Shown: positions 37,052-47,170, numbered from the stretch's first letter. The stretch is DNA of 64,000 nucleotides from Acidithiobacillus marinus (GCF_002847505.1 NZ_MXAV01000004.1:62001-126000), one strand, 5' to 3'. Notes: generated from the sequence alone by a model not told the origin. A program made the numbers and translations.

Positions 37052-37747
37052 TTATCTATTCACGCGACAAAAGACCAGATCATAAACGCTGTGCCCGAGT
37101 TTTTCGCCGCGCCTTTCAAAGCGTGTCGGGATGCGGTTGACGGGGCGCCCGGCAAAACCTTTATCCGACTGCGTATTGTGCAGCCCCCGGGTCTGATTGA
37201 GGACGGTCAGCATTTGCTCGGCATAATCCGCCCAGTCAGTCGCCAGTTGTAATTCTCCTCCGGTCTTGAGGAGACGGCACAGCATATCCGCAAATTCCGG
37301 CTGAATCAGGCGGCGTTTCTGTTGCCGGGTTTTCGGCCAAGGGTCGGGAAACTGAATGATGATGCGCTGGAACAGGGCATCGGGCAGGGTTTTCATCCAC
37401 GTGACCACATCATCATGGACAATGCGGATATTGTCGATACCGGCATGATCTATCTGCAGCAACAAAGATCCGACCCCCGGGGTATGGACTTCAGCGCCAA
37501 TAAATCCCTGCTCAGGATGGGCGGCTGCCAAGGCGGCAAGATGTTCGCCGTTACCAAAGCCGATTTCCAGAGTGAGGGCACGTTGCCCGTTCCAGGGGTC
37601 CTGCCAGGGTTTTTCTGCCGGGATTTTCAGAGCCGGGAGCCGGTGATCGATAATGCGGCTTTGTGCCGCCGTAATTCTGCCCTGACGCAGCACAAAGCTG
37701 CGAATCGGGCGATGTCCGGTATTGAGCGCGTCTTCCATGACAGGCAT
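37052..37747 (-). CDS. trmB: tRNA (guanine(46)-N7)-methyltransferase
   Basis: The protein has 231 residues. LTLEIGFGNGEHLAALAAAHP is the SAM motif, FIGAEVHTPGVGSLL follows, and the catalytic block QRIIIQFPDPWPKTRQQKRRLI (PDPWPK) is diagnostic. It methylates G46 in the tRNA variable loop. ATG at 37747 gives the full length. An ATG three codons later is also possible. It is divergent from purE with about 40 bases between. Confidence 0.95.
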   Translation of the reverse strand: MPVMEDALNTGHRPIRSFVLRQGRITAAQSRIIDHRLPALKIPAEKPWQDPWNGQRALTLEIGFGNGEHLAALAAAHPEQGFIGAEVHTPGVGSLLLQIDHAGIDNIRIVHDDVVTWMKTLPDALFQRIIIQFPDPWPKTRQQKRRLIQPEFADMLCRLLKTGGELQLATDWADYAEQMLTVLNQTRGLHNTQSDKGFAGRPVNRIPTRFERRGEKLGHSVYDLVFCRVNR

Positions 37748-37788
37748 TATAACTCGTTTAATGTAAAGGCCCAGAGAGGAGAACAGGC

Positions 37789-38286
37789 ATGGAACAACCC
37801 CTGGTCGGGGTGGTAATGGGCAGCAACAGTGACTGGGAGGTCATGGCCGCTGCGACAGAACAGCTGCAGGCGCTGCATATTCCCCATGAAAAACGGATCG
37901 TGTCAGCACATCGCACCCCGGATCTGTTGTTTAAATACGCGGGCACGGCTGCCTCCCGGGGTTTGCGCTGCATTATCGCCGGAGCGGGTGGGGCGGCGCA
38001 TCTGCCCGGGATGCTGGCTGCTAAAACGATCCTTCCGGTGTTGGGCGTACCGGTTCCCTCCCGGCACCTCAATGGTATGGATTCTCTCCTGTCCATTGTG
38101 CAAATGCCCAAGGGTGTGCCGGTGGCGACTTTTGCCATAGGTACGGCGGGAGCCGCCAATGCCGGCCTTTTTGCGGCAGCCTTGCTGGCCGTTAATGACC
38201 CTGCCCTGGCCCAACGCTTGCAGCAATTCCGCCAGCGCCAGGAGGCTATGGTCCTGGATATGACCTTGTCGGAGTCGCCATCATGA
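37789..38286 (+). CDS. purE: N5-carboxyaminoimidazole ribonucleotide mutase
   Basis: The protein has 165 residues. [39 protein letters not shown] and [28 protein letters not shown] are the PurE class I motifs. It moves the carboxyl group on N5-CAIR to give CAIR in purine synthesis. GAGAGGAGAAC gives a strong ribosome site. It overlaps purK by four bases. Confidence 0.96.
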   Translation: MEQPLVGVVMGSNSDWEVMAAATEQLQALHIPHEKRIVSAHRTPDLLFKYAGTAASRGLRCIIAGAGGAAHLPGMLAAKTILPVLGVPVPSRHLNGMDSLLSIVQMPKGVPVATFAIGTAGAANAGLFAAALLAVNDPALAQRLQQFRQRQEAMVLDMTLSESPS

Positions 38287-39416
38287 TTCTCCCCGGCGCC
38301 ACCCTCGGTATTCTGGGGGGAGGGCAACTGGGGCAGATGTTTGTATTAGCAGCCCGGCGCATGGGTTATCCGGTATGGGTCCTGGATCCCGACCCGGATT
38401 GTCCGGCGGCGGAGGTGGCGAACCAGCATCTTTGTGCGGCCTATGATGATATCAACGCCTTGCAGTCGCTGGCTGATCACTGCGCTGCAGTCACTGTAGA
38501 ATTTGAGAACATATCGGCAGCAGCCATGCACTATCTGGAAACACGCATCCCGGTACGTCCAGGTTCTGCGGCTTTGGCCATTGCCCAGGATCGGGCCCGG
38601 GAAAAAAGTTTTTTCCGGGATCTCGGTCTGGATACCGCTCCCTTTGTCTTGTTGCGACCCGGGGATGACCTGGAAGAGGCTGCTCAAGATCTGATTTTTC
38701 CAGCCATTATGAAAACCACCCGGTTTGGCTATGACGGCAAGGGCCAACAGCCTGTGCCCGCGATCAGTGAACTGGTCACCGTCTGGAATCGTCTTCACAC
38801 CCAGGAAGCGATTCTGGAGTCACGCATTCAACTTCTCCAGGAGTTTTCCATCATTCTGGCACGCTCGGTGGATGGGATGATGGTATTTTATCCGGCTGCT
38901 GAAAATATCCATCATCACGGCGTGCTGGATCTCAGCATTGTCCCGGCTCGGGTATCAGTGGTGCTCCAGACGCAGGCCCGGCACTATGCTGCACGCATTG
39001 CCGAAGCGCTGGAGTATGTGGGGGTGTTGGCCGTCGAATTTTTCGTGTCAGCGGAAGGGCGGTTGCTGGTGAATGAAATGGCCCCCCGTCCCCATAACAG
39101 CGGTCACTACAGTATTGATGCCTGCGTCGGCAGTCAGTTTGATCAGCAAGTGCGCGCCCTCTGCGGCTTACCACTGGCAGATACCCGCTTGATCAGTCCG
39201 GTGGTGATGATGAATCTGCTGGGGGATTTATGGGAAGCTGGAGAGCCGGACTGGCAGAAGCTGCTGCAGCATCCCCAGATCAAGCTGCATCTGTATGGTA
39301 AAAAAATGGCACGTCCTGGCCGCAAAATGGGTCACGTCAATGCCCTGAGTACTGAAGCGGAGCGGGCTTTGTCTGTCCTCGAAGCTCTGCGGCAGGACTG
39401 GCACTGGCCGCGTTGA
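38283..39416 (+). CDS. purK: 5-(carboxyamino)imidazole ribonucleotide synthase
   Basis: The protein has 377 residues with an ATP-grasp fold. [41 protein letters not shown] and [26 protein letters not shown] are typical of PurK. It carboxylates AIR with ATP and bicarbonate. Translation is coupled to purE by an ATGA overlap. The dsbB gene converges on it with only four bases between stops. Confidence 0.96.
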   Translation: MILPGATLGILGGGQLGQMFVLAARRMGYPVWVLDPDPDCPAAEVANQHLCAAYDDINALQSLADHCAAVTVEFENISAAAMHYLETRIPVRPGSAALAIAQDRAREKSFFRDLGLDTAPFVLLRPGDDLEEAAQDLIFPAIMKTTRFGYDGKGQQPVPAISELVTVWNRLHTQEAILESRIQLLQEFSIILARSVDGMMVFYPAAENIHHHGVLDLSIVPARVSVVLQTQARHYAARIAEALEYVGVLAVEFFVSAEGRLLVNEMAPRPHNSGHYSIDACVGSQFDQQVRALCGLPLADTRLISPVVMMNLLGDLWEAGEPDWQKLLQHPQIKLHLYGKKMARPGRKMGHVNALSTEAERALSVLEALRQDWHWPR

Positions 39417-39420
39417 TAGC

Positions 39421-39954
39421 TCAGGATCGGGCGCGACCCAGCAAATGCTGGGCAATCAGTAAGATCACCGCACAGCCCAGAAAAAACGCGATACTCCAGT
39501 GGGTGACCGGCCATCCTAGCAGGGTTCGGGTTCCTGCCAACGCGCAGGAGCCATGTCCTGATAGGGTCGCCGCAAAAGCTTTGCCCCAGCCCCCCAGCGC
39601 CGGACTACCCTGAAATACCTGTACCGAAGCACAGGTATCTACCCGGGCCGTGGCCATTTGGGTCAAATGCCACTGCCAGCCGGCCAGTGCCGCACCGGCA
39701 AGCGCATAGAGGGCCGCCAGTATCCATAAGCCCCGACGTATGCCGCCTTGCCAGAAAAACCCCATCGTCACAATGACCATGACCGCAATGTCCGCGAGGC
39801 GCTGATATACGCACATACTGCAGGGTTGTTCAGAACGGGCGAATTGCAGCCAGAGCACCAGCGCAAAAGCCAGAATGCCAGCGAAAATAACCAGCCTCGC
39901 CAGCCAGGCAGCGCTGCTCGCGCCGGTTATTGAGCGTGAATGATTTCTGCCCAC
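39421..39954 (-). CDS. dsbB: Disulfide bond formation protein DsbB
   Basis: The protein has 177 residues and four hydrophobic segments. PCSMCVYQRLADIA holds the first redox Cys pair after the first membrane helix. A second periplasmic pair is CASVQ and GSCA about 40 residues apart. It reoxidises a DsbA-type protein and passes electrons to quinone. It starts 28 bases inside the thioredoxin-fold gene before it, so the two are cotranscribed and probably work together. Confidence 0.9.
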   Translation of the reverse strand: MGRNHSRSITGASSAAWLARLVIFAGILAFALVLWLQFARSEQPCSMCVYQRLADIAVMVIVTMGFFWQGGIRRGLWILAALYALAGAALAGWQWHLTQMATARVDTCASVQVFQGSPALGGWGKAFAATLSGHGSCALAGTRTLLGWPVTHWSIAFFLGCAVILLIAQHLLGRARS

Positions 39955-40544
39955 TGTTTGTGATCCGGAAGTCCGGCAACATAATGGGTTTTACCGCCTG
40001 TGCGAAACACCAGAAAAGGCACACTGGCTCCCTGAATGCCCAGCACTTCGGCCTCCTTGTTGATCAAGAGAGAGGCATTAAAATCCAATGCCGAACGCAT
40101 TTTATTCTGTACAGCGTCTGACGCAGGTGAGATGCCGCCGTTCGGACCATCCTCGGTGCCGAAATTGTTTTCATTGAGCTTCAAGGCCGCCAGTGGATCG
40201 CTTGCCGCCAGAATGGCAGCGGCCTTGCCGGGACTGCTGGGACTGAGAAAGCCCACCGTAATGAAACGTACCCGAATTTGCTGGCTGTCAATGGGGTTTT
40301 GCAGCCAGGTATAGATTTCATGACAATAGGGGCAATTAGGATCATAAAAGTCATAGACAATAGGCCCCTTGCTGCCCTCTTGGATGTAGCGGGTATGGGC
40401 TAGGGCTTGCCAGTAGTCGAGATCCTCATCGCTGGGCGCCGGGCTGGCCATGGCAACAGATACGGCGCTCTGCAAAAGCAGAATCCCAAGCAGGCTGACG
40501 ATAATCCGAACAGAATACCGCCACGCTTTCTCTTTGTAGAACAT
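39927..40544 (-). CDS. Periplasmic DsbG/DsbC-like thiol:disulfide protein
   Basis: The protein has 205 residues from the ATG at 40544. An upstream start would overlap smpB. A signal peptide (VRIIVSLLGILLLQSAVSVAMA) precedes the mature part. The active site is DPNCPYCHEIY, a CPYC thioredoxin-fold motif typical of DsbG. SVPFLVF contains the cis-Pro loop. The N-terminal dimerisation domain of DsbC/DsbG is very short or absent. The neighbouring dsbB suggests it may be its redox partner, perhaps in place of DsbA. This last is an inference. Confidence 0.82.
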   Translation of the reverse strand: MFYKEKAWRYSVRIIVSLLGILLLQSAVSVAMASPAPSDEDLDYWQALAHTRYIQEGSKGPIVYDFYDPNCPYCHEIYTWLQNPIDSQQIRVRFITVGFLSPSSPGKAAAILAASDPLAALKLNENNFGTEDGPNGGISPASDAVQNKMRSALDFNASLLINKEAEVLGIQGASVPFLVFRTGGKTHYVAGLPDHKQWAEIIHAQ

Positions 40545-40561
40545 TTCCCGTTTTCTCCGTA

Positions 40562-41023
40562 TCAATAGTTTCTGGAACCGCCCTTCATGATTCTTGCCTT
40601 GTCGCGTTGCCATTCCCGATCTTTGATCGTCGCGCGCTTGTCATGTTCCTGTTTGCCCTTCACCAAGGCAATTTCGGTTTTGGCACGACCCTGTTTCCAG
40701 TACATGGCCAGGGGGACGATGGTGAAGCCCTTGCGTTCGACACTGCCGATCATACGATTGATTTGTTCCCGGTGCATCAGCAGCTTGCGGGTCCGGGTAG
40801 GATCAGGATGAATGTGGGTACTGGCCGTCAGCAGCGGGCTGACATGGGCGCCCAGTAACCAGAGCTCACCTTCCTTCACAATGACATAACTATCCTTGAG
40901 GTTCAGACGCCCGGCACGCAGGGATTTGACCTCCCAGCCTTCAAGGACAATGCCGGCTTCAAAGCGCTCTTCAATGAAATAATCGTGTTTCGCCTCGCGA
41001 TTCAGGGCGATGGTGCTGCTCAT
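40562..41023 (-). CDS. smpB: SsrA-binding protein SmpB
   Basis: The protein has 153 residues. [32 protein letters not shown] (N-terminus, residues about 7-38, quoted by key pieces [10 protein letters not shown] and [10 protein letters not shown]), [20 protein letters not shown], and the basic C-terminal tail are diagnostic. It delivers tmRNA to stalled ribosomes. No ssrA gene is visible in the window. It is upstream of the Dsb pair on the minus strand. Confidence 0.96.
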   Translation of the reverse strand: MSSTIALNREAKHDYFIEERFEAGIVLEGWEVKSLRAGRLNLKDSYVIVKEGELWLLGAHVSPLLTASTHIHPDPTRTRKLLMHREQINRMIGSVERKGFTIVPLAMYWKQGRAKTEIALVKGKQEHDKRATIKDREWQRDKARIMKGGSRNY

Positions 41024-41155
41024 TGCACAACTCCTGTGCCAGTTAGCCGCTTATTGTACGTGAAAGAAGGCCCTGACAGAAAGTGGCGCAGCAAGTGGCA
41101 TTGACTTTACCTGTCCTCCTGTGAAATTTTTGCCCGGGGATGAGGGAGGAAAACG

Positions 41156-42334
41156 GTGGAATCCAATTTGTTGACGGGGCACCTGCTGCACCGCCGTACC
41201 CGGCAACAGGAAGCGATTCCTGACTGGGTGCTGCTCAATGACATGCAGCCCATTGCCCACTGGCTGGAAGCGCGACTCAGTGCCGCCTCCCGGGAAATCC
41301 TGTTGGAAAATTATATATTTTCGGCGGGCATCTGGCCCGAACAGATGCTGCGCTTGCTCTGCGACAAGGCTCTCGCCGGGGTTGTCGTTTATGTGACTCT
41401 CGACGCTCTGGGCAGCAGAGGATTTCCCGAAAGTTGGGTCAACGCGCTCCAGGAAGCCGGAGCACATCTGCATTTCTATCACCGTCTGCAGTTGAAGGGT
41501 CTGGAAAAGCGTTTGCGCCGGACCCATCGACGCATTGTCGCTATAGACGGCCAATGGCTGGCGGTGGGCGGATTTGCTTTTGATGATGAGTGGCTGGAGG
41601 CCAAACCGGGCAATCCCGCTTATCGGGATCTGCTGTTTGCCTGTCAGGGGGCCTTAGTTGCCAGAGGGCGGGAAATATTTTTTCGTCATCGTCCTGAACA
41701 GCTGCCGCTCTTGCCCGCAGATCCTGATGCAGAGCCTATGTTACCGGCGCTTTCCTGGGGCGAAGGGCGCTTTCTGGAGGGCACCCCGCCCCATAGCTAT
41801 GCAGTGCGCAGACGCCTGCTGGCAGCCATTCGCGGGGCGCGGCACAGCATCTGGATAGCTACTCCCTATTTCAATCCGGACCCGATTGTGCTGCGCAGTA
41901 TTTACCGGGCGGTACAGCGAGGGGTGGACGTACGCCTGCTTCTCGCAGGGCGGATTACCGATCATCCACTTTTGCGATTCGGGATTCAGGCGTATTATCA
42001 AAAACTGATGCGTAGAGGTGTGCACATATATGAGTATCAGGATGCCTTCCTCCATGCCAAATATATGTTGGTGGACCGCAGTTGGGCAACTCTTGGTTCG
42101 GCCAACTTTGACTTTCTGAGTTTGTGGTTTAATCACGAACTGAATCTGGAACTGCGTTTGCCCCGGGTATCCCTGCTTTTGCAGGGACTGTTTATGCGGG
42201 AATTTGCCAGATCCCGAAAAATTGACCCGGAACCCTGGCAGCGTCGTCCTTACTGGCGACGCCTACCGGAGTGGTGTCTGGCCCAGCTGGATCGCTGGGT
42301 ACAGGCCCGCGCCCTGGGTCAACGCCGTTATTGA
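41156..42334 (+). CDS. Cardiolipin synthase / phospholipase D family protein (ClsB-like)
   Basis: The protein has 392 residues with two phospholipase-D half-sites. The first is H-x-R-x4-D (HRRIVAIDGQWLAVGGF), with Arg in place of the usual Lys. The second is the classical HAKYMLVDRSWATLGSANFD. No N-terminal membrane helices are present, so it is more like ClsB than ClsA. GAGGGAGGAAAA gives an excellent ribosome site for the GTG at 41156. It likely makes cardiolipin from phosphatidylglycerol. It is followed eight bases later by the RatA-like gene. Confidence 0.85.
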   Translation: MESNLLTGHLLHRRTRQQEAIPDWVLLNDMQPIAHWLEARLSAASREILLENYIFSAGIWPEQMLRLLCDKALAGVVVYVTLDALGSRGFPESWVNALQEAGAHLHFYHRLQLKGLEKRLRRTHRRIVAIDGQWLAVGGFAFDDEWLEAKPGNPAYRDLLFACQGALVARGREIFFRHRPEQLPLLPADPDAEPMLPALSWGEGRFLEGTPPHSYAVRRRLLAAIRGARHSIWIATPYFNPDPIVLRSIYRAVQRGVDVRLLLAGRITDHPLLRFGIQAYYQKLMRRGVHIYEYQDAFLHAKYMLVDRSWATLGSANFDFLSLWFNHELNLELRLPRVSLLLQGLFMREFARSRKIDPEPWQRRPYWRRLPEWCLAQLDRWVQARALGQRRY

Positions 42335-42342
42335 GAGGTTGC

Positions 42343-42819
42343 ATGCACCATATTTGTAAAACGGCTGTATTGCCTTATAGCGCAAGTCAGGTCATGGCCC
42401 TGATTGAGGACATCCGTTCTTATCCCCAGTTTCTGCCTTGGTGTGGCAGAACCCGGGTTATTCAGGACCGGGACGAAGAAGTGGTCGCTGAAATCACGAT
42501 TGCGCACGGCGCCTTCGGCAAGTCTTTCACCACCAAAAACCGCTATCAGCGTCCCAAGCTGGCCGAAGTGCGCCTGGTGAACGGTCCTTTTCGTTTTCTG
42601 GAAGGGTTGTGGCAACTGGAGCCGGATCCCAAAGGGACCAGGGTGACCCTGGACATGCGCTTTGAATTTGCTTCCCGATTGGTGGGGGCCTTTCTGGAGC
42701 CGATTTTCAAGCAGGCGGCGGAAACCATGGTCCAGCGCTTCGCGCAGCGGGCAAGAACCGTGTACGGTCCACCCGTTGCGCTCAAGCCATCTGCAGATGA
42801 TGAAACCTCTGCCGTTTAG
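42343..42819 (+). CDS. RatA/CoQ10-family START-domain protein
   Basis: The protein has 158 residues from the ATG at 42343 (GAGAGG upstream). AVLPYSASQVMALIEDIRSYPQFLPWCGRTRV and NRYQRPKLAEVRLVNGPFRFLEGLW are conserved in the RatA/PasT/Coq10 family. Some members are reported as ribosome-associated toxins, others as ubiquinone-binding proteins. The neighbours smpB, bamE and fur are the common neighbourhood in gammaproteobacteria. I therefore prefer the general family name. Confidence 0.9.
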   Translation: MHHICKTAVLPYSASQVMALIEDIRSYPQFLPWCGRTRVIQDRDEEVVAEITIAHGAFGKSFTTKNRYQRPKLAEVRLVNGPFRFLEGLWQLEPDPKGTRVTLDMRFEFASRLVGAFLEPIFKQAAETMVQRFAQRARTVYGPPVALKPSADDETSAV

Positions 42820-42832
42820 GCGGCTTTAGGAT

Positions 42833-43180
42833 TTAGTCGCTCTTTTTTTCAAGGCTTTTTGCGGTTGCTTTGACGTCCCCCTGCACGCCGATGAGATTGT
42901 CATCCTTGTCAAACAGGACCACTACTTTGCGTACTTCGGTACCGCTATAGGCCGGCTTGTAGCTGTAGGCATAAACCCACTGATGGGGGTACCAGGGGTC
43001 CTTGAGCAGGGGTGAACCCAGAATGGTGCGTACTTGCATCTCATCCATGCCCGGATGCAACTCTGCCAGTTGCTGGCTGGTGATAACGTTACCCTGCTGA
43101 ACGGCAACCCGATAAATACTACAGGCTCCGAGGGAGAGGGCACAAAAGGTAATCAGGGAAATCAGGCGGAGGCTTCTCAT
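42833..43180 (-). CDS. bamE: Outer membrane assembly lipoprotein BamE
   Basis: The protein has 115 residues from the ATG at 43180. The lipobox LSLGAC (Cys20) follows a short hydrophobic signal. GNVITSQQLAELHPGMDEMQVRTILGSPLL and HQWVYAYSY are typical of BamE/SmpA. It is part of the BAM complex that inserts outer-membrane beta barrels. It is divergent from fur with 66 bases between starts. Confidence 0.93.
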   Translation of the reverse strand: MRSLRLISLITFCALSLGACSIYRVAVQQGNVITSQQLAELHPGMDEMQVRTILGSPLLKDPWYPHQWVYAYSYKPAYSGTEVRKVVVLFDKDDNLIGVQGDVKATAKSLEKKSD

Positions 43181-43246
43181 AGTCCTTGTCTTCGGTGTCA
43201 GGTGCAACTATCCTAAACCAATACGCATGGGAATTGCTACGAGCAT

Positions 43247-43708
43247 ATGAACCACGAAAAACTGAACAGTGACGAACTGAAGCGGGCCGGCCTCAAAGCC
43301 ACCTTGCCCCGGTTGAAGATTCTCCGGATTTTTGAAGAGACAGATACCCGGCATTTAACGGCAGAAGAAGTGTATCGGCAGTTGCTGGATGCCGGTGAAG
43401 AGGTGGGCTTGGCCACGGTTTATCGGGTGCTGACCCAGTTTGAAATGGCCGGTCTGGTGCGCCGTCATCATTTTGAAGGTGACAAGGCCGTTTTTGAAAT
43501 GAACGAAACTGGCCACCATGATCATATGGTTTGCACCGCCTGCGGCAAGGTTCTCGAATTTTTTGATGAAGCCTTGGAAGCTCGGCAAAAGGAAATCGCC
43601 AGTGACCAGGGCTTTTTCATCAGTGACCACAGCTTATACTTATATGGTACCTGTATGGGGATGCAGGAGTCTGGGGTCTGCTCGCTGCAAGTGCCGACCG
43701 GCGACTAA
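43247..43708 (+). CDS. fur: Ferric uptake regulator Fur
   Basis: The protein has 153 residues. The N-terminal winged helix contains LKATLPRLKILRIFEE and the recognition region GLATVYRVLTQFEMAGLV. The metal-binding part has FEMNETGHHDHMVCTACGKVLEF and a second Cys pair GTCMGMQESGVCSL. It represses iron uptake genes when bound to Fe2+. No clear 19-base Fur box is visible in the short gap upstream. Confidence 0.96.
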   Translation: MNHEKLNSDELKRAGLKATLPRLKILRIFEETDTRHLTAEEVYRQLLDAGEEVGLATVYRVLTQFEMAGLVRRHHFEGDKAVFEMNETGHHDHMVCTACGKVLEFFDEALEARQKEIASDQGFFISDHSLYLYGTCMGMQESGVCSLQVPTGD

Positions 43709-43734
43709 CGGACCGTTCTGGTCGCGCCCGCTAT

Positions 43735-44856
43735 CTAGTTGCTCAGCACCAGATTATCCCGATGAATAATCTCCGCTTCATCGATATCGCCAAATAATTC
43801 CAGCAGGATTTTGCTGCTTTTGCCCATTCGCAGCAGTACCTCATTTTGGGAAAAGTTGACCAGACCGCGGGCCACTTCCCGACCTTCCAGATCCAGGCAG
43901 CGCAGTAAGTCGCCGCGCTGAAAGTCGCCCTCGACACCAGTAATGCCCACCGGCAGCAAGCTGCCGCCCTTTTCCCGCAGCACCTTGGCCGCTCCGGCAT
44001 CCAGATGCAAAACTCCGTTAGGCCGCAGCTGTCCGGCCAGCCAGCGCTTGCGCGCCGCCAGCTTGGCCACCGTGGGACGAAAGTAGGTGCCCAGGGCTTC
44101 CCCAGCCCAGATGCGCAACAGCACATCCTCCACCCCGCCGGGGGCGACAATGGTCGCAGCTCCCGACTGTGCCGCCCGGCTGGCCGCCCGCACCTTGGTG
44201 ATCATGCCGCCGCTGCCAATGGCCGTGCCGGTACCACCGGCCATGGTCAGCAGGGCGGGATCTCCGGCTTCCACTTCCGGCAGTAGGCGGGCATCGGGCA
44301 CCCGCCGGGGGTCCTGATCGTAAAGCCCGGCCTGATCGGTCAAAATCACCAGCAAGTCGGCTTCGAGCAGATTGGCGACCATGGCGGCCAGGGTGTCATT
44401 ATCGCCAAAACGGATTTCCGTACTGGCAATGGCGTCGTTTTCATTGATGATGGGAATGACCCCGAGTTCCAGAACCGTGCGCAGGGTCGCGCGGGCATTC
44501 AGGTAACGTTCACGTTCCTGGAGATCTTCGTGGGTGAGCAGAACCTGGCTGCCATGCACCCTGCCCCGGCGCAAAAAGTCATTGTAGACCTGAATCAGGG
44601 CGGCCTGTCCGACACTGGCTGCGGCCTGGAGTTGGTGCAGGGCAGTAGGGCGGGTCGACCAGCCCAGACGTTCCATGCCAGCGGCCACCGCGCCGGAGGA
44701 AACCAGCACAATTTCCAGGCCATGACGACGCAGCACCAGTAATTGTTTGACCCAGGCCTCAATGGCGGGAAGGTCCAGGCCCTGACCGTTGTTGGTCAGC
44801 AGGCTGCTACCGATTTTGACCACCCAGCGCTGGGCATTTTTGAGGTCACGACTCAT
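43735..44856 (-). CDS. proB: Glutamate 5-kinase
   Basis: The protein has 373 residues. [55 protein letters not shown] and [18 protein letters not shown] form the amino-acid-kinase domain. A C-terminal PUA domain (about residues 280-373) completes it. It is the first step of proline synthesis and usually feedback-inhibited by proline. It overlaps obgE by four bases as the last gene in rplU-rpmA-obgE-proB. Confidence 0.96.
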   Translation of the reverse strand: MSRDLKNAQRWVVKIGSSLLTNNGQGLDLPAIEAWVKQLLVLRRHGLEIVLVSSGAVAAGMERLGWSTRPTALHQLQAAASVGQAALIQVYNDFLRRGRVHGSQVLLTHEDLQERERYLNARATLRTVLELGVIPIINENDAIASTEIRFGDNDTLAAMVANLLEADLLVILTDQAGLYDQDPRRVPDARLLPEVEAGDPALLTMAGGTGTAIGSGGMITKVRAASRAAQSGAATIVAPGGVEDVLLRIWAGEALGTYFRPTVAKLAARKRWLAGQLRPNGVLHLDAGAAKVLREKGGSLLPVGITGVEGDFQRGDLLRCLDLEGREVARGLVNFSQNEVLLRMGKSSKILLELFGDIDEAEIIHRDNLVLSN

Positions 44857-45968
44857 GCGTCGTCATCCCAGTCTGCATCGAGATCATCATCCTCCCACTC
44901 TTCGAGGTATTCTTCCTCTTCGTCGCCCCAGTCTTCAGACTGGACCGGGTCGGGGGCGGGGGGCAGATCGGGGAGGGCCTGCCAGATGGCGTGGGTGAGG
45001 GCATTGCAGCCTGCGCCGCTGGCCGCCGAAATCAAAAACGCCGGACCTGTCCAATTCAGGGCCGAACGAATGGCGGCAAAGCGCGCCTCGCCCTCTTCGG
45101 CGCTGAACAAATCGGCCTTGTTGACGACCAGCCAGCGCGGACGTTGGGCCAGAGCGGGGCTGTAAGCCAGCAGTTCTTCTTCCAGGGCGCGGATGTTTTC
45201 GGCAGGATCACTGTCATCCACTGGCGCCATATCGACCATGTGCAGGAGCAGGCGGGTGCGGCTGAGATGCTTGAGGAAGCGAGTCCCCAGACCGGCGCCT
45301 TCGGAGGCCCCGGGAATGAGTCCGGGAATGTCGGCCAGCACAAAAGATTCGTGGGTGGCTACCCGCACCACCCCCAGGTTGGGGTAAAGTGTCGTGAACG
45401 GATAATCCGCCACTTTCGGGCGGGCGGCGCTGACCGCGCGGATAAGAGTGCTTTTGCCGGCATTGGGCAAACCCAACAGGCCGACATCGGCCAGCACCCG
45501 CAGTTCCAGACGAAGGTTGCGCTCCTCGCCGGGAGTGCCTTTTTCGTATTGACGGGGCGCCCGGTTGACGCTGGACTTGAAATACAAATTGCCATGACCC
45601 CCGCGTCCGCCCTGGGCCACCAGCAGGCGTTCGCCGTCTTCGCGGAGATCGCCCAGCAGCTCGCGGGTATCGTCGTCAAAAACCAGGGTGCCTACCGGAA
45701 CATGGATTTCCTTGTCCAGACCGGCGCGGCCGGTCATTTGTCGCCCAGCTCCGCCATGTCCGGTTTCCGCCCGGTAGCGGCGCTGATAGCGGAAATCGAT
45801 CAGGGTGTTGAGACTGGCCTGGGCGACCAGATAAACGCTGCCGCCGCGTCCGCCGTCGCCGCCATCGGGACCGCCAAAGGGGATGAATTTTTCCCGCCGG
45901 AAACTCAGGGAACCATGACCGCCGGTTCCCGAAGCAACATGAATGCGTACTTCGTCAATAAACTTCAT
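44853..45968 (-). CDS. obgE: GTPase ObgE/CgtA
   Basis: The protein has 371 residues from the ATG at 45968. The glycine-rich Obg fold ([33 protein letters not shown]) leads into the G domain with [13 protein letters not shown] and [16 protein letters not shown], then NKADLF. The C-terminus is a very acidic tail ([19 protein letters not shown]). Obg acts in ribosome assembly and stress control. An intrinsic terminator lies immediately upstream and includes the ribosome site. Confidence 0.95.
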   Translation of the reverse strand: MKFIDEVRIHVASGTGGHGSLSFRREKFIPFGGPDGGDGGRGGSVYLVAQASLNTLIDFRYQRRYRAETGHGGAGRQMTGRAGLDKEIHVPVGTLVFDDDTRELLGDLREDGERLLVAQGGRGGHGNLYFKSSVNRAPRQYEKGTPGEERNLRLELRVLADVGLLGLPNAGKSTLIRAVSAARPKVADYPFTTLYPNLGVVRVATHESFVLADIPGLIPGASEGAGLGTRFLKHLSRTRLLLHMVDMAPVDDSDPAENIRALEEELLAYSPALAQRPRWLVVNKADLFSAEEGEARFAAIRSALNWTGPAFLISAASGAGCNALTHAIWQALPDLPPAPDPVQSEDWGDEEEEYLEEWEDDDLDADWDDDA

Positions 45969-46002
45969 AAAAAAACCCCGCTCCCGCAAAAACGGGGCGG
46001 GG
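45969..46002 (-). terminator. Intrinsic terminator between rpmA and obgE, abutting the obgE start
   Basis: On the minus strand a GC stem (arms 46002-45993 and 45986-45976, with one bulge and a TTTTG loop) is followed by seven T residues, ending at the base before the obgE ATG (45968). The second arm, GGGAGCGGGG, is also the only plausible ribosome site for obgE, so termination and translation start may compete. Confidence 0.8.
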
Positions 46003-46023
46003 TCCCTCTACACAGAGGCCGGT

Positions 46024-46284
46024 TCAGGCCACGGCTACGACACTGACGGTACGGACCTGACGTGGTCCCTTGCGCTCGAATTTGACGACGCCTTCTGCAG
46101 TGGCAAAGAGGGTATGATCCTTGCCGATGCCGACGTTGCTGCCCGGATAAAACTGGGTGCCACGCTGACGAATGATGATGTTGCCGGGAATGACCACCTG
46201 TCCGGCGTAACGCTTCACGCCCAGGCGCTTGGATTCGGAGTCGCGTCCGTTGCGCGAAGAACCACCCGCTTTCTTATGTGCCAT
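46024..46284 (-). CDS. rpmA: 50S ribosomal protein L27
   Basis: The protein has 86 residues. [24 protein letters not shown] is the standard N-terminus (quoted here only as [15 protein letters not shown] and [10 protein letters not shown]). The N-terminal tail reaches the peptidyl transferase centre. It lies 11 bases downstream of rplU, the universal order. Confidence 0.98.
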   Translation of the reverse strand: MAHKKAGGSSRNGRDSESKRLGVKRYAGQVVIPGNIIIRQRGTQFYPGSNVGIGKDHTLFATAEGVVKFERKGPRQVRTVSVVAVA

Positions 46285-46295
46285 GACTGTGCTCC

Positions 46296-46607
46296 TTAGG
46301 CTTCAATGCCGGTAATGCGGACTTCAGTAAAATACTGACGATGTCCCTGCTGTTTACGGTAATGCTTGCGCCGACGCATCTTGAAAATATGCACCTTGGC
46401 AGCGCGTCCCTGACTGAGCACGGTGGCCTTGACGGCGGCACCTGCTACCAGCGGTTGACCGACCACGACGTCACTGCCAACGCCGACCATGAGTACCCGG
46501 TCCAGCGCGAGTTCCGCACCCGGCTCTGCTTCCATCTTTTCGAGCCGGAGCTTGTCGCCCACTGCCACCCGATACTGCTTGCCACCATTTTCAATGACCG
46601 CGTACAT
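46296..46607 (-). CDS. rplU: 50S ribosomal protein L21
   Basis: The protein has 103 residues. [20 protein letters not shown] is the L21 N-terminus and [23 protein letters not shown] (key part [13 protein letters not shown]) the RNA-binding end. GGAGG lies just upstream of the ATG at 46607; two in-frame codons before it could also start. It heads the rplU-rpmA-obgE-proB run. A -10-like TAAAAT lies about 30 bases upstream. Confidence 0.97.
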   Translation of the reverse strand: MYAVIENGGKQYRVAVGDKLRLEKMEAEPGAELALDRVLMVGVGSDVVVGQPLVAGAAVKATVLSQGRAAKVHIFKMRRRKHYRKQQGHRQYFTEVRITGIEA

Positions 46608-46699
46608 CACCAACCTCCAGCAAGGATTTTACCCGGTACTGCCCGGAAAAGTTCGCAAGGATAGCGTTATCAGTCTATTAACGCAAGAGGATGAGGCGA

Positions 46700-47170
46700 T
46701 TATTTTCGGGGTGAGATCATTGGTCGCTCTGTGCGGGGCAATAAGCGGTCCAGAGCATTGGCAAAGGCCCGGCGGTCGGCTTGGTTCAGGGTGGCGGGAC
46801 CGCCGGTATGTGTGCCGGAATCCCGAAGCTGTTCCATCATGTCCCGTATTCGCAGGCGCTCGCGGATGGTTTCGGGAGAGTATCGCTCGCCGCGTGGGCT
46901 GAGCGCATGACCATTTTTCTCCAGCACGGCAGCGGCCAGAGGAATGTCAGCGGTGATGACCAGATCGCCTGCTTCAATTCTGCGCACAATTTCATCATCG
47001 GCCACATCAAAGCCGCCTGGCACCACTATATTGCGGATATGCGCCGACGGGGGCACGCGCAGAGGCTGATTGGCGACCAGGATCAAGGGCAGTTTCAGAC
47101 GTGTACTGGCGCGAAACAAAATTTCCTTGATGACATTGGGGCAGGCGTCGGCATCGACCCAGATCTGCAT
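46700..47170 (-). CDS. YaiI/YqxD family protein (UPF0178)
   Basis: The protein has 156 residues from the ATG at 47170. [54 protein letters not shown] (key parts [12 protein letters not shown]) and [19 protein letters not shown] match UPF0178, a PIN-like fold with acidic residues. Its activity is not established. It is the last gene before the restriction-modification region and on the opposite strand. Confidence 0.9.
   Translation of the reverse strand: MQIWVDADACPNVIKEILFRASTRLKLPLILVANQPLRVPPSAHIRNIVVPGGFDVADDEIVRRIEAGDLVITADIPLAAAVLEKNGHALSPRGERYSPETIRERLRIRDMMEQLRDSGTHTGGPATLNQADRRAFANALDRLLPRTERPMISPRK

Noticed and set aside
41024-41155. Possible ssrA (tmRNA) next to smpB
   Set aside because: The gap is only 132 bases and holds no tRNA-like ends or tag-peptide frame.
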